DNA from: Pseudoflavitalea sp. G-6-1-2
GTDB taxonomy: Bacteria; Bacteroidota; Bacteroidia; Chitinophagales; Chitinophagaceae
Length of the DNA stretch: 64,000 nt
Direction: 5' to 3'
Assembly (NCBI RefSeq): GCF_012927185.1
Contig: NZ_JABBGB010000001.1
Coordinates: 1,736,001 to 1,800,000, forward strand
This document shows positions 24,911-32,953 of the stretch, piece after piece. The translations under genes and the position numbers were made by a program. The first letter of the stretch is position 1, and each line of letters starts with the position of its first letter. Under the pieces are notes generated by a model. That model was not told the origin of the DNA and did no database searches. It worked only from the letters and a program-made list of their open reading frames with translations.

Positions 24911-25909
24911 ATGAAAAAGACAATGCTACTGTGCTTTGCGGCCATTCTGATGCTGAGCGCCTGTCAGGGAAAAGATAAAATAAATGAAGATGGAGGAATT
25001 GAAGACACCGGAAAAGTGATCCCTGAAATTCCCTTCTCACAGTTAACTGCAACCGAAGCCCGCTTTACGGTGAACGGTACCACCAATTATGTGAATGTGA
25101 TGGAAAACAATCGTAAGGCGATGCCTGAATTTCCTGCACTGAAAAAGAAAGCGCACAAGGCGATCGGATATGTGAAAGACAGCTATGGCCGTCCATTGAA
25201 AAATGCCAGCATCGGCATCAGTTCTTCCGTAGTGGGAGGCGCATCAACACCCGCTTTTGGCAGAACCAATGAGAAAGGATATTACGAAATTGAAATACCC
25301 TTCGGCGTTGCGCGATTCTACAATACCGGGTACACCATCGATTATGAAGGAAGCAGAATCGCAATGGGACTCTATCCTGCGGATGGGGAACTCAGCAACA
25401 GCTGGGCATCGTCAGACGGAATGGTGGAACATTTTGTATTGATCCCATTCGGAAAGGGCGAGCCCGATCAGGTGGCTTCCGATCCACATCAACCCAATAA
25501 TTATTTTGGAGGATGCATTACGCTCTCCTGGACGCTCAACGATAACGAGCCACTGCCGATTCCCGGATCTCTCCCGGTTGGCTCCGTGTTCGAAGTGAAA
25601 CTCACGCCGCTCGATCTGATACATGGCGCAGACAAGAAAACTTTCATCATCCGCAAAACAGTAGAGTACAGCATGCTCCGCATTCTGAATGTTCCCGTAG
25701 GACGTTACAAACTCGAAGTGAAAACGGCAGGTGGACAGCCGCTGAAGATCAAAGAAACGGGCGTTAATCCCCGTCCGGAATTTGGTCTCAATCCCAAATC
25801 TGCCACCGGAAGCACGAATGTAACCCTCATCGCCACCTCGGCCGATGCTACCCGTCCGGTTCCATTCAGAGGTGCGTGGGAGGAAGTTTCAGTGACCATC
25901 GAAAAATAG
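24911..25909 (+). CDS. Lipoprotein with carboxypeptidase-regulatory-like domain
   Basis: A 332-residue lipoprotein. The signal peptide ends in LSAC with Cys18 as the lipidation site. About residues 75-145 form a CarboxypepD_reg-like beta-sandwich (GYVKDSYGRPLKNASIGI, then GRTNEKGYYEIEIPFG), a domain often found in Bacteroidota envelope proteins. The C-terminal part has no recognised family. The longer frame from 24773 overlaps the pssA terminator and is not used. The function is unknown; it is likely anchored in the outer or inner membrane. Confidence 0.78.
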   Translation: MKKTMLLCFAAILMLSACQGKDKINEDGGIEDTGKVIPEIPFSQLTATEARFTVNGTTNYVNVMENNRKAMPEFPALKKKAHKAIGYVKDSYGRPLKNASIGISSSVVGGASTPAFGRTNEKGYYEIEIPFGVARFYNTGYTIDYEGSRIAMGLYPADGELSNSWASSDGMVEHFVLIPFGKGEPDQVASDPHQPNNYFGGCITLSWTLNDNEPLPIPGSLPVGSVFEVKLTPLDLIHGADKKTFIIRKTVEYSMLRILNVPVGRYKLEVKTAGGQPLKIKETGVNPRPEFGLNPKSATGSTNVTLIATSADATRPVPFRGAWEEVSVTIEK

Positions 25910-25930
25910 CGACTGACATAAATAATCGAG

Positions 25931-25967
25931 GCTCCCTGCGGATTTTCTGCGGGGAGCTTGCTTTTTG
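25931..25967 (+). terminator. Terminator after the lipoprotein gene
   Basis: GCTCCC at 25931-25936 pairs with GGGAGC at 25952-25957 with a partly paired interior, followed by TTGCTTTTT. Confidence 0.65.
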
Positions 25968-25990
25968 AGCGGTCATTTCGGGCAGTTTAC

Positions 25991-26022
25991 TTTCATAAAA
26001 TCATCAATTTGACGTAGGTTTG
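25991..26022 (+). promoter_or_regulatory. Promoter of the purS-rsmI unit
   Basis: TAGGTTTG at 26015-26022 is a perfect -7 box, and TTTC at 25991-25994 (one mismatch to TTTG) lies 20 bases upstream. A transcript starting near 26029 supports the purS start at 26041 and excludes the longer frame from 26020. Confidence 0.68.
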
Positions 26023-26040
26023 CGCCTTAAAATCTCACAC

Positions 26041-26289
26041 ATGACCTATACAGTTCAGGTTACCGTAATGCCGCTGAAAGAATTACTCGACCCACAGGGA
26101 AAAGCCGTGATTGGGGGATTACAGAACCTGGGAATCAAAGCCATCCAGGATGTGCGCATCGGAAAGAACATTACACTGCAGATTGAAGCAGACTCTGCCG
26201 ACAAGGCAAAACAAATCGCAGAAGATGCCACAAAGAAACTGCTGGCCAACCCTGTGATGGAATATTTCGAAATCCACGTAGCGCAATAG
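26041..26289 (+). CDS. purS: Phosphoribosylformylglycinamidine synthase subunit PurS
   Basis: An 82-residue protein of the PurS family, the small subunit that bridges PurQ and PurL in the fourth step of purine synthesis. It has the typical V-x-V-x-P-x-x-x-x-L-D-P-Q-G-x-A start, G-L-x-x-L-G-I motif and V-R-x-G-K strand, and ends with N-P-V-M-E-Y-F. PurQ and PurL are not in the window. Its stop codon TAG overlaps the GTG start of rsmI, which implies translational coupling. Confidence 0.9.
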   Translation: MTYTVQVTVMPLKELLDPQGKAVIGGLQNLGIKAIQDVRIGKNITLQIEADSADKAKQIAEDATKKLLANPVMEYFEIHVAQ

Positions 26290-26954
26290 TGTTATACATT
26301 GTACCAACGCCTATCGGCAATCTTCAGGATATCACTTTGCGTGCCCTTGAAGTATTGAAGACGGTGGATCTGATACTGGCTGAAGACACCCGTACATCGG
26401 CGAAACTGCTCAACCATTATCAGATCCAGCGACCGATAACTCCTTACCACCAGCACAACGAACATCAGGTGCTTCAGCATCTGGTGAATCAGATGCAGGG
26501 CGGCAAAAAAATTGCCATGGTATCGGATGCAGGTACACCGGGCATTTCAGATGCAGCCTTTCTGTTGGTACGCGAATGCGCCAGAGCAGGCGTAAAAGTG
26601 GAAAGCCTCCCCGGCGCCACTGCCTTTGTTCCCGCACTCGTTAACAGCGGTCTTCCTACCAATCGTTTCACTTTCGAAGGCTTCCTTCCACTCAAGAAAG
26701 GCCGCCAGACCATGATGAAAAAACTGGCCGTGGAAGAACGCACCATGATCTTCTACGAATCTCCCCATCGTCTGGTAAAGACCCTCGAAGACTTCATCAC
26801 TTATTTCGGCGCCGACCGTCAATGCAGCGTAAGCCGCGAACTCACTAAAATGTTTGAAGAAAATGCACGCGGTACCCTTACCGAAGTAGCTGCCCATTTC
26901 AAACAGAAAGAAGTGAAAGGCGAAATAGTGATCGTAGTGGCCGGAACGGAATAA
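26289..26954 (+). CDS. rsmI: 16S rRNA (cytidine-1402-2'-O)-methyltransferase RsmI
   Basis: A 221-residue SAM-dependent tetrapyrrole-methylase-fold enzyme that methylates the ribose of C1402 in 16S rRNA. Motifs are YIVPTPIGNLQDIT at the N-terminus, LAEDTRTS, the MVSDAGTPGISDA loop, LPGATAFVPAL and FYESPHRL. Translation starts with GTG at 26289, which overlaps the purS stop by one base; no nearby in-frame ATG exists. It is somewhat shorter than the Escherichia coli protein at the C-terminus, which is usual for this phylum. Confidence 0.94.
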   Translation: MLYIVPTPIGNLQDITLRALEVLKTVDLILAEDTRTSAKLLNHYQIQRPITPYHQHNEHQVLQHLVNQMQGGKKIAMVSDAGTPGISDAAFLLVRECARAGVKVESLPGATAFVPALVNSGLPTNRFTFEGFLPLKKGRQTMMKKLAVEERTMIFYESPHRLVKTLEDFITYFGADRQCSVSRELTKMFEENARGTLTEVAAHFKQKEVKGEIVIVVAGTE

Positions 26955-27023
26955 CTTTCCCTTAGCTTTTTTGTATCGTTTACGGTTTGATATTTGCATA
27001 CATCATCTAAAAAAGCACCCACT

Positions 27024-27476
27024 ATGAAGAAGAGTATCGCATTGTTTCTGACCGCCGCCCTTTTGATTGTGGCACAAAATACCCTGTTTGCACAGCTGCG
27101 TAAAGTGCCGGCCGCTGTTACCGAAGCTTTCAAGAAAAAATACCCCAAAGCAGAAAATGTAGAATGGAAAGATAAAGTAACCGTTTTCGTTGCTGAGTTT
27201 CAGGAAGGCAAAACGGAGTACGAAGCAAGATTCACCAACAAAGGAGAATGGAAGAGCACTGAAAATGAGATTGGTGTAAATGATATCCCTTCTACCGTGA
27301 AAGATGGTCTCAGAAAAAGCAAGTATGCCGAATGGGAAGTGGAAAGCGCACATAAGATCATACTGCCGGAAGATAAGATTCAATATCGTGTGAGGATCAA
27401 GAAAAGTGATCTGCAGGTGAAGAATCTCTCCTTCAATGAAGATGGACAATTACTGAAAGACAATATCACATTATAG
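27024..27476 (+). CDS. Secreted PepSY-like (DUF2874-type) protein
   Basis: A 150-residue protein with a signal peptide ending near LFAQ (residue 24). The mature part has the repeated pattern of PepSY-like proteins: V-P-x-x-V-x-x-A-F-x-x-K-Y-P-x-A-x-x-V-x-W, then F-V-A-E-F followed by a second half W-E-V-E-S. Such proteins are small periplasmic domains thought to bind other proteins; the function is unknown. The ATG at 27024 places the signal peptide at the N-terminus. Confidence 0.8.
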   Translation: MKKSIALFLTAALLIVAQNTLFAQLRKVPAAVTEAFKKKYPKAENVEWKDKVTVFVAEFQEGKTEYEARFTNKGEWKSTENEIGVNDIPSTVKDGLRKSKYAEWEVESAHKIILPEDKIQYRVRIKKSDLQVKNLSFNEDGQLLKDNITL

Positions 27477-27498
27477 ATACCACAGTCTGCTGTATGCG

Positions 27499-27532
27499 AA
27501 AAGCTGCATCCGAAACGGTGCAGCTTTTTTTA
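27499..27532 (+). terminator. Intrinsic terminator after the PepSY-like gene
   Basis: AAAAGCTGCA pairs with TGCAGCTTTT around CCGAAACGG-like loop bases, followed by a long T-run. Confidence 0.88.
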
Positions 27533-27624
27533 TTGGATTACCAGGCGACTGAAATGCAGACGTCTGAAATAATCGCTTGCAATTGCCTTCAAACAATTCA
27601 CCCGCACGATTGTTGGGGGTAAAC

Positions 27625-28572
27625 ATGAAACCAATCTACATCATCGGAACGGGTGCTATCGGCAAGACCCTGGCAGTCGCACTCCGGCTGCAAAACAGAA
27701 ATGTTATGTTGTTGAGAGGATCTGTGCAACAAGCTGAACCTGTAACGCAGCGCATTCAGGTTGCATACAAAGAAGAACAGCTGCTCGAAGCTGATATCGA
27801 CATTAAAACACTTCAGTCTGTTGACCAACTGGATGGCATTGTGGTGCTCACCAATAAATCGTATGGCAATCAGCAACTGAGCGAAACGCTCAAAAGTAAA
27901 ATCGGCAATAGTCCGGTTGTATTGTTGCAGAATGGACTGGGTGTTGAACGTGCATTCATCGAACGCGGATACACGCAGGTTTACCGCTGCGTATTGTTTG
28001 TTACCTGTCAGCAAACAGGTGATCATTCCGTGAAATACAAACCTGTTGCCGTTTCACCAATAGGCATAGAAAAAGGGGATGATGCACAGCTTACCGAAAT
28101 AGTGCAACACCTGAACTCCAATTATTTTGAATTCAAAGTTGAAAAAGAAATACAGTCAGTTATCTGGAAAAAAGCAATTGCGAACAGTGTTTTCAATTCT
28201 ATATGTCCCTTGCTGGAAACCGATAACGGCATCTTCCATCGTAATGATGCCGTGATGGCGATGGCGAGCCGCATCATAGCCGAATGTCTCGAAATTGCTC
28301 ACGCCAAAGGCATTCAGCTAACGCAGCAGGAAGTAGAATCGAGCATATTGCAGATCAGCAAATTCTCTGACGGGCAACTCATTTCTACTTTGCAGGACAT
28401 ACGGGCCGGGCGCGAAACAGAAATCGAAACACTCAATTTTGAGATTGCCCGCATTGCCGAGGAGCTGGGAAAAGCAGCGCTGGTAAAAGAAACAAAACTG
28501 CTGGGAGAACTCACCCTGCAGAAATCGAAACTCAGTACCACACAGCCACGTCGTTCAGTGGTTTCCGCGTGA
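27625..28572 (+). CDS. Ketopantoate reductase-like (PanE/ApbA) protein
   Basis: A 315-residue protein of the 2-dehydropantoate 2-reductase family. The N-terminal Rossmann motif is IIGTGAIGKTLAVAL, the central catalytic Lys is in VIWKKAIANSVFN, and the C-terminal helical domain holds FSDGQLISTLQDIRAGRETEIE with the family's S-x-x-x-D-x-x-x-G-R-x-T-E-I motif. The likely reaction is NADPH-dependent reduction of ketopantoate in pantothenate synthesis. The final 41 bases overlap the end of the convergent nitroreductase gene. Confidence 0.85.
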   Translation: MKPIYIIGTGAIGKTLAVALRLQNRNVMLLRGSVQQAEPVTQRIQVAYKEEQLLEADIDIKTLQSVDQLDGIVVLTNKSYGNQQLSETLKSKIGNSPVVLLQNGLGVERAFIERGYTQVYRCVLFVTCQQTGDHSVKYKPVAVSPIGIEKGDDAQLTEIVQHLNSNYFEFKVEKEIQSVIWKKAIANSVFNSICPLLETDNGIFHRNDAVMAMASRIIAECLEIAHAKGIQLTQQEVESSILQISKFSDGQLISTLQDIRAGRETEIETLNFEIARIAEELGKAALVKETKLLGELTLQKSKLSTTQPRRSVVSA

Positions 28573-29215
28573 GATCGGGTACCCAGCATTCAGTAGCAGG
28601 ATAACCAACTGGCACCAGCAGAAAAGGTTTCTCATTCTCCGGCCTGTTCAGCACTTTGGTGAGAAAGTTCATGGGAGAAGGTGTGTGCGTAAGTGCCGCC
28701 AGTCCTGCATTGTGGATGGCAGTCAACAGAAAACCGCAGGCGAGTCCGCAACTTTCAACGGCATAGTAAACGCTGTGTTTGTTGTTTTCGGCATCCAGCT
28801 CATAGCTCTTCTTGAATACAATAATGAGGTACGGCGCTATTTCGAGAAACTCTTTGTGCCAGTCTGTTTGAAGAGGGCGGAGATCTTTCAGCCATTCTTC
28901 GCTCATGCGGTTATTGTAGCTTTCGAATTCTTCTTTTTCAGCGGCTTCGCGGATGGCCTTTTTCACAGCAGGGTCCTGCACCACGCAGAAAGTCCAGGGT
29001 TGTTTATGCGCGCCACTTGGAGCTGTGCTGGCAGCACGTAAGATATTCTCTATCACATCCCGTGGAACGGGTTTGTCGGAGAAATCGCGCACGGTGCGTC
29101 GCTTATCCATCCATTCATGAAATTCTTTACTCCGGGTCTGCATTTCGCCGGCATCATAGATCTCTTTTGAATAAGTTACGAAGGGATACCCATCGATCAT
29201 TTTGCTTTTTTGCAT
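28532..29215 (-). CDS. Nitroreductase-family flavoprotein (iodotyrosine-dehalogenase-like)
   Basis: A 227-residue FMN enzyme. The N-terminal RRTVRDFSDKPV motif and the STAPSGAHKQPWTFCVV segment bind FMN phosphate and ribityl chain. The C-terminal half has VESCGLACGFLLTAIHNAGL and LLVPVGYPA. The longer N-terminus and the SAPSGANxQPW-like motif resemble the iodotyrosine-dehalogenase branch of the family. The natural substrate is unknown. The gene is divergent from the M1 peptidase gene (49-base intergenic space) and its end overlaps the convergent PanE-like gene by 41 bases. Confidence 0.87.
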   Translation of the reverse strand: MQKSKMIDGYPFVTYSKEIYDAGEMQTRSKEFHEWMDKRRTVRDFSDKPVPRDVIENILRAASTAPSGAHKQPWTFCVVQDPAVKKAIREAAEKEEFESYNNRMSEEWLKDLRPLQTDWHKEFLEIAPYLIIVFKKSYELDAENNKHSVYYAVESCGLACGFLLTAIHNAGLAALTHTPSPMNFLTKVLNRPENEKPFLLVPVGYPATECWVPDLTRKPLNDVAVWY

Positions 29216-29264
29216 ACCTTACCTCGCTTTTAGGGAAATTTACAACATATAAACTGAGGAAACA

Positions 29265-31292
29265 ATGCGGAAACACATTCTTTTATTTGTCATGGGATGC
29301 AGCATGGTGGCCGGTTTGCAGGCACAGGCTGACAGATGGCAACAACGTGTTAAGTATTCCATGGACATCAACATGGATGTTACTACCAACAGATTTACAG
29401 GTAGCCAGAAACTGGAATACGTTAACAACTCCCCTGATACGCTGAAGCGTGTTTTTTATCACATGTACTGGAATGCATTTCAACCCGGTAGCATGATGGA
29501 TGTTCGCAGCCGCGAACTGGGTAAAGGATTGTACACCAGAAATCAACCCGACTGGGATGGTCGTGTACGCGACAGAATTCTGAACCTCAAACCCGATGAG
29601 ATCGGTTATCAGAAAGTGAACTCACTCACCATGAACGGTGTAAAGCAGGAATATATCATGCACGAAACCATTCTCGAAGTGGTGCTCAGCAAACCTATCC
29701 TGCCCAAATCCAAAGTGGTATTCGATATGAATTTCGAAGCGCAGGTGCCATTGCAGATCCGCCGCTCCGGAAGAGATAATCCCAGCACCGGTGTACGCTA
29801 CTCCATGAGTCAGTGGTATCCGAAAATAGCTGAATACGATTATGAAGGATGGCATGCGGACCCTTACATTGCCCGCGAATTCTACGGCGTGTGGGGCGAC
29901 TTCGATGTGAATATCACCATCGATAAAAGCTATACACTCGGCGGAACCGGTTATCTGTCCAATGCACAGCAGATCGGTCACGGATACGAAGCGCCGGGAA
30001 CAAAAACAACACCGGCAGGAGGAGACAAACTCACCTGGAAATTCACTGCACCCAATGTGCACGATTTCATGTGGGCAGCTGATCCTGACTACAAACATAT
30101 TTCACGTCAGATCGTAAACGGCCCAACCATTCATGTGCTCTACAAGAAAAATGACGAGCATCTGAAAGGCCTGTATGCTGCACTCAGCGCAACTGTACAG
30201 AACAATAACTTCGGAGGGAAATTCGAAAACTTCGTGAAAGACTATGAAGCAAAATGGGCTGAAGTAGCTGATGCTGCTGTAACAGTACTGCCATTCATCG
30301 AATCGAAGTTCGGAGCATATCCTTACAAGCAATATTCGTTTATCCATGGTGGTGATGGTGGCATGGAATATCCCATGGCTACGCTGATCTATTCATCCAG
30401 CCTTGGCACTGCTTTTCACGAGTGGATGCACAGCTGGTACCAGATGCTGCTCGGCACCAACGAACTCGAATACTGCTGGATGGACGAGGGTTTCACTTCT
30501 TATGCAGAATCGCTGGTGAGCGAATACTACAGAGGTGTTACCAAAAAATCTGTAGAGCAAAGCACTACAGGAACCGGTCCACGCAAGAAATCAATCGATC
30601 AGAATTATAAGAAGGCCGACATTTTCGCAGGCGATGCCAATCCGCATGAAGATGCGTATCAGAGCTATTTCGCACTTGCGAAATCAGGTCTCGAAGAGCC
30701 GCTCACTACGCATGCCGATCATTACGAAACGAACAGAGCTTATGGCGCTGCTGCTTATTCAAAAGGAGAAGTATTCATGGAGCAACTTGGTTACATTGTG
30801 GGTGCACCGGTGAGAGATCAGATTCTGCACGAGTATTACAACACATGGCGTTTCAAGCATCCCAATGTAAACGATCTGCTGCGTGTTGCTGAAAAAGAAA
30901 GCAATATGCAGCTGGGTTGGTATCGCGAATATTTTGTGAATACCACCAAAACCATCAACTACGGAATAGACAGCATCTGGAGTGAAGGCAACAAAACAAA
31001 AGTGAGACTGAAACGTCTCGGTAAATTCCCGATGCCGATAGATCTGATGGTGGTGTACAAAGATGGAAGCAAACACCTGCAATACATTCCTGTATCATTC
31101 ATGTATGGTGCAAAAGCAAATGAGTATGCAAATACGGAGTTTGTAAAACATGCAGCATGGCCATGGACAAACCCTACATACGAAGTGCTGATCGATAAAC
31201 CGATGACGGAGCTGAAGAGTTTGGAGATCGATCCATCGCAGCGATTAGCAGATGTAGACAAAAGCAACAATCGCCTGGAGTTCAAATGGTAA
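29265..31292 (+). CDS. M1-family zinc metallopeptidase (aminopeptidase N-like), secreted
   Basis: A 675-residue secreted peptidase with a signal peptide ending near LQAQ (residue 21). The exopeptidase motif GGMEYP is followed by the zinc motif H385-E386-x-x-H389 and the third ligand E408, with the normal spacing of 18 residues. Substrate contacts such as AYSKGEVFMEQLGY lie downstream. It probably trims peptides in the periplasm or outside. It is single-gene, with a terminator at 31316-31349. Confidence 0.92.
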   Translation: MRKHILLFVMGCSMVAGLQAQADRWQQRVKYSMDINMDVTTNRFTGSQKLEYVNNSPDTLKRVFYHMYWNAFQPGSMMDVRSRELGKGLYTRNQPDWDGRVRDRILNLKPDEIGYQKVNSLTMNGVKQEYIMHETILEVVLSKPILPKSKVVFDMNFEAQVPLQIRRSGRDNPSTGVRYSMSQWYPKIAEYDYEGWHADPYIAREFYGVWGDFDVNITIDKSYTLGGTGYLSNAQQIGHGYEAPGTKTTPAGGDKLTWKFTAPNVHDFMWAADPDYKHISRQIVNGPTIHVLYKKNDEHLKGLYAALSATVQNNNFGGKFENFVKDYEAKWAEVADAAVTVLPFIESKFGAYPYKQYSFIHGGDGGMEYPMATLIYSSSLGTAFHEWMHSWYQMLLGTNELEYCWMDEGFTSYAESLVSEYYRGVTKKSVEQSTTGTGPRKKSIDQNYKKADIFAGDANPHEDAYQSYFALAKSGLEEPLTTHADHYETNRAYGAAAYSKGEVFMEQLGYIVGAPVRDQILHEYYNTWRFKHPNVNDLLRVAEKESNMQLGWYREYFVNTTKTINYGIDSIWSEGNKTKVRLKRLGKFPMPIDLMVVYKDGSKHLQYIPVSFMYGAKANEYANTEFVKHAAWPWTNPTYEVLIDKPMTELKSLEIDPSQRLADVDKSNNRLEFKW

Positions 31293-31315
31293 AACATCGA
31301 ACGGCTTACAATACC

Positions 31316-31349
31316 AGCGGGTGCATCCTTTTACGGAGCACCCGCTTTT
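31316..31349 (+). terminator. Terminator after the M1 peptidase gene
   Basis: AGCGGGTGC at 31316-31324 pairs perfectly with GCACCCGCT at 31338-31346, followed by TTTT. Confidence 0.82.
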
Positions 31350-31372
31350 GTTATAATGGTTCCAAACTGCCG

Positions 31373-31406
31373 AAATAAAAAGAGGTTGTATCTCAGATAC
31401 AACCTC
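31373..31406 (-). terminator. Terminator of the response regulator unit (minus strand)
   Basis: GAGGTTGTAT at 31382-31391 pairs with ATACAACCTC at 31397-31406. On the minus strand the hairpin is followed by a T-rich stretch. It lies about 170 bases beyond the response regulator stop codon. Confidence 0.65.
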
Positions 31407-31555
31407 CCGGTTAAAGATAAGGTAAGGTTAATGATCTGTTGTTGAGGTTCCTTGCACAGATAAAAACGATGAGCCGGCAATACCGGTCAGTATCTTAAAT
31501 AGTGTGTGACGAGTTTGTGTAGTTAACAAAGGTATACGGATGAGAGTCGCGTAAC

Positions 31556-31576
31556 AATACCACTTTATGGTAGTTT
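31556..31576. repeat. 21-bp repeat, copy at the 3' end of the response regulator gene
   Basis: AATACCACTTTATGGTAGTTT. It matches the copy at 32255-32275 at 20 of 21 positions. The core TACCAC-TTT-(A/G)TGGTA is an inverted repeat (five of six pairs here). It overlaps the last two bases of the response regulator gene. Confidence 0.7.
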
Positions 31577-32222
31577 ATCGGCCGAAGAATTTGTTGATGG
31601 CCTCCACTCTGTTGTTCACGTGCAGTTTCTCATAGATGTGATACACGTGTTTCCTAACTGTTTCCTGACTGATGAAAAGGCTTGCAGCAATCTCTTTGTA
31701 TAACATGCCTTTTGCCAGCAGTTCAAGAATTTCTTTTTCTCTGTTGGAGAGTACACTGAGTGTAGATGCTTCCGGTGTTTCGGGAGCTGCTGCCGGTTTT
31801 TGCAGAAATGCTGCCACTACTTTTCTTGCGATCTGGCTGCTCATCGGAGCTCCGCCTTCCTGCAATTCGCGGATAGCTTCCAGCAATTTATGCGGCGCTG
31901 TCTTTTTCAATATATAACCACTTGCACCTGCGCTCAATGCTTCAAATATCTTCTCATCGTCTTCATACACGGTACACATCATAAAGAGTATGTCTTTGTA
32001 TTCAGACTTCAGCTGTCGTACACAATCTATGCCATTTTCTCCCTCACCCAGGTTAATATCCATCAGCACAATATCGGGCATAAGCCTTGGTATCGCTTCC
32101 ATGGCTTCAGCTGCGGAGCCCACACTTCCGATCAAACGATACCCTTCAGACATCAGAATGATCTGTTCAAGGGCGGATCGGATATCCTTATTATCGTCTA
32201 CGATACATATTGTAATGTCCAT
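31575..32222 (-). CDS. NarL/LuxR-family response regulator, orphan
   Basis: A 215-residue two-domain regulator. The receiver domain (about 1-120) has the acidic pair in IVDDNKD, the phosphoacceptor Asp in IVLMDINLGEGENG (about residue 54), the conserved Thr in MMCTVYEDDEKI and Lys in YILKKTAP. The LuxR helix-turn-helix (about 150-212) has LSNREKEILELLAKGMLYKE and IAASLFISQETVRKHVYHIY. No histidine kinase lies next to it. It is flanked on both sides by copies of a 21-bp palindromic repeat that may be its own binding sites. Confidence 0.92.
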   Translation of the reverse strand: MDITICIVDDNKDIRSALEQIILMSEGYRLIGSVGSAAEAMEAIPRLMPDIVLMDINLGEGENGIDCVRQLKSEYKDILFMMCTVYEDDEKIFEALSAGASGYILKKTAPHKLLEAIRELQEGGAPMSSQIARKVVAAFLQKPAAAPETPEASTLSVLSNREKEILELLAKGMLYKEIAASLFISQETVRKHVYHIYEKLHVNNRVEAINKFFGR

Positions 32223-32254
32223 GAAGCAAATTTCAAGTTTTTAAATACAACCTG

Positions 32255-32275
32255 AATACCACTTTGTGGTAGTTT
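32255..32275. repeat. 21-bp repeat, copy in the response regulator promoter region
   Basis: AATACCACTTTGTGGTAGTTT. Its core TACCAC-TTT-GTGGTA is a perfect 6-bp inverted repeat. It lies 33-53 bases upstream of the response regulator start codon, a fitting place for an autoregulatory site, and between that gene and the end of rsmG. Confidence 0.7.
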
Positions 32276-32305
32276 TTCGAAGAGCAGGAGGTGCATTTGC
32301 GGGTA

Positions 32306-32953
32306 CTACTGGCGCACGTAGAGCAGGTATTTTTCTTTGAAATATTCCTCGTTGAAGAGTTCCTTCACTTCCATTATGCGTGGTTTACAACCACTTTCAG
32401 CGATTTCTGCGGTGAGGTCGCCTCCCTTGAGGCAGATGAGTCCGGGTTTAATGCCCTCGCCCGGAGGATTTTTCTTCAGCAATGGTTTACTCCAATGCCA
32501 GAGGTCTTTCAATGGTGCAACAGCTCTTGAAACTACAAAATCGAACTTGCGGTTCTTTATGTCTTCAACGCGGGTATGCTGCGCTGTTACGTTTTTGAGA
32601 CCAAGCCCTTCTGCTACGGCTTCCACCACTTTTATTTTCTTTCCGATACTGTCTACCAGATGAAACTTCACTTCAGGGAAGAAGATCGCCAGCGGAATGC
32701 CGGGAAATCCGCCACCAGTGCCGAGATCCACAATCTGTTGACCCGGCTGAAATTCAAATGCAGCAGCTATGCTGAGCGAATGGAGCACGTGCTTCTCATA
32801 GAGACTCTCCATGTCTTTGCGGGAGATCACATTGATCTGGCTGTTCCATTCGTTGTACAATCCTTCCAATGCAGCGAATTGCTGCAGCTGTGCAGGCGAG
32901 AAATCACCAAAGTATTTTGTGATCAGGCCCAGTTTTTTTTCGGCTTCTTCCAT
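32306..32953 (-). CDS. rsmG: 16S rRNA (guanine-527-N7)-methyltransferase RsmG
   Basis: A 215-residue class I methyltransferase that modifies G527 of 16S rRNA. The N-terminal segment has W-N-x-x-I-N-V-I-S-R-K-D, then H-V-L-H-S-L. The SAM-binding motif is IVDLGTGGGFPGIPLAI, followed by LVDSIGKKIKVV and SRAVAPLKDLW. Start 32953 is chosen over 33010 since MEEAEKKLGLI fits the family. The start lies 31 bases inside the upstream glycosyltransferase gene, so translation is probably coupled. Confidence 0.94.
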   Translation of the reverse strand: MEEAEKKLGLITKYFGDFSPAQLQQFAALEGLYNEWNSQINVISRKDMESLYEKHVLHSLSIAAAFEFQPGQQIVDLGTGGGFPGIPLAIFFPEVKFHLVDSIGKKIKVVEAVAEGLGLKNVTAQHTRVEDIKNRKFDFVVSRAVAPLKDLWHWSKPLLKKNPPGEGIKPGLICLKGGDLTAEIAESGCKPRIMEVKELFNEEYFKEKYLLYVRQ

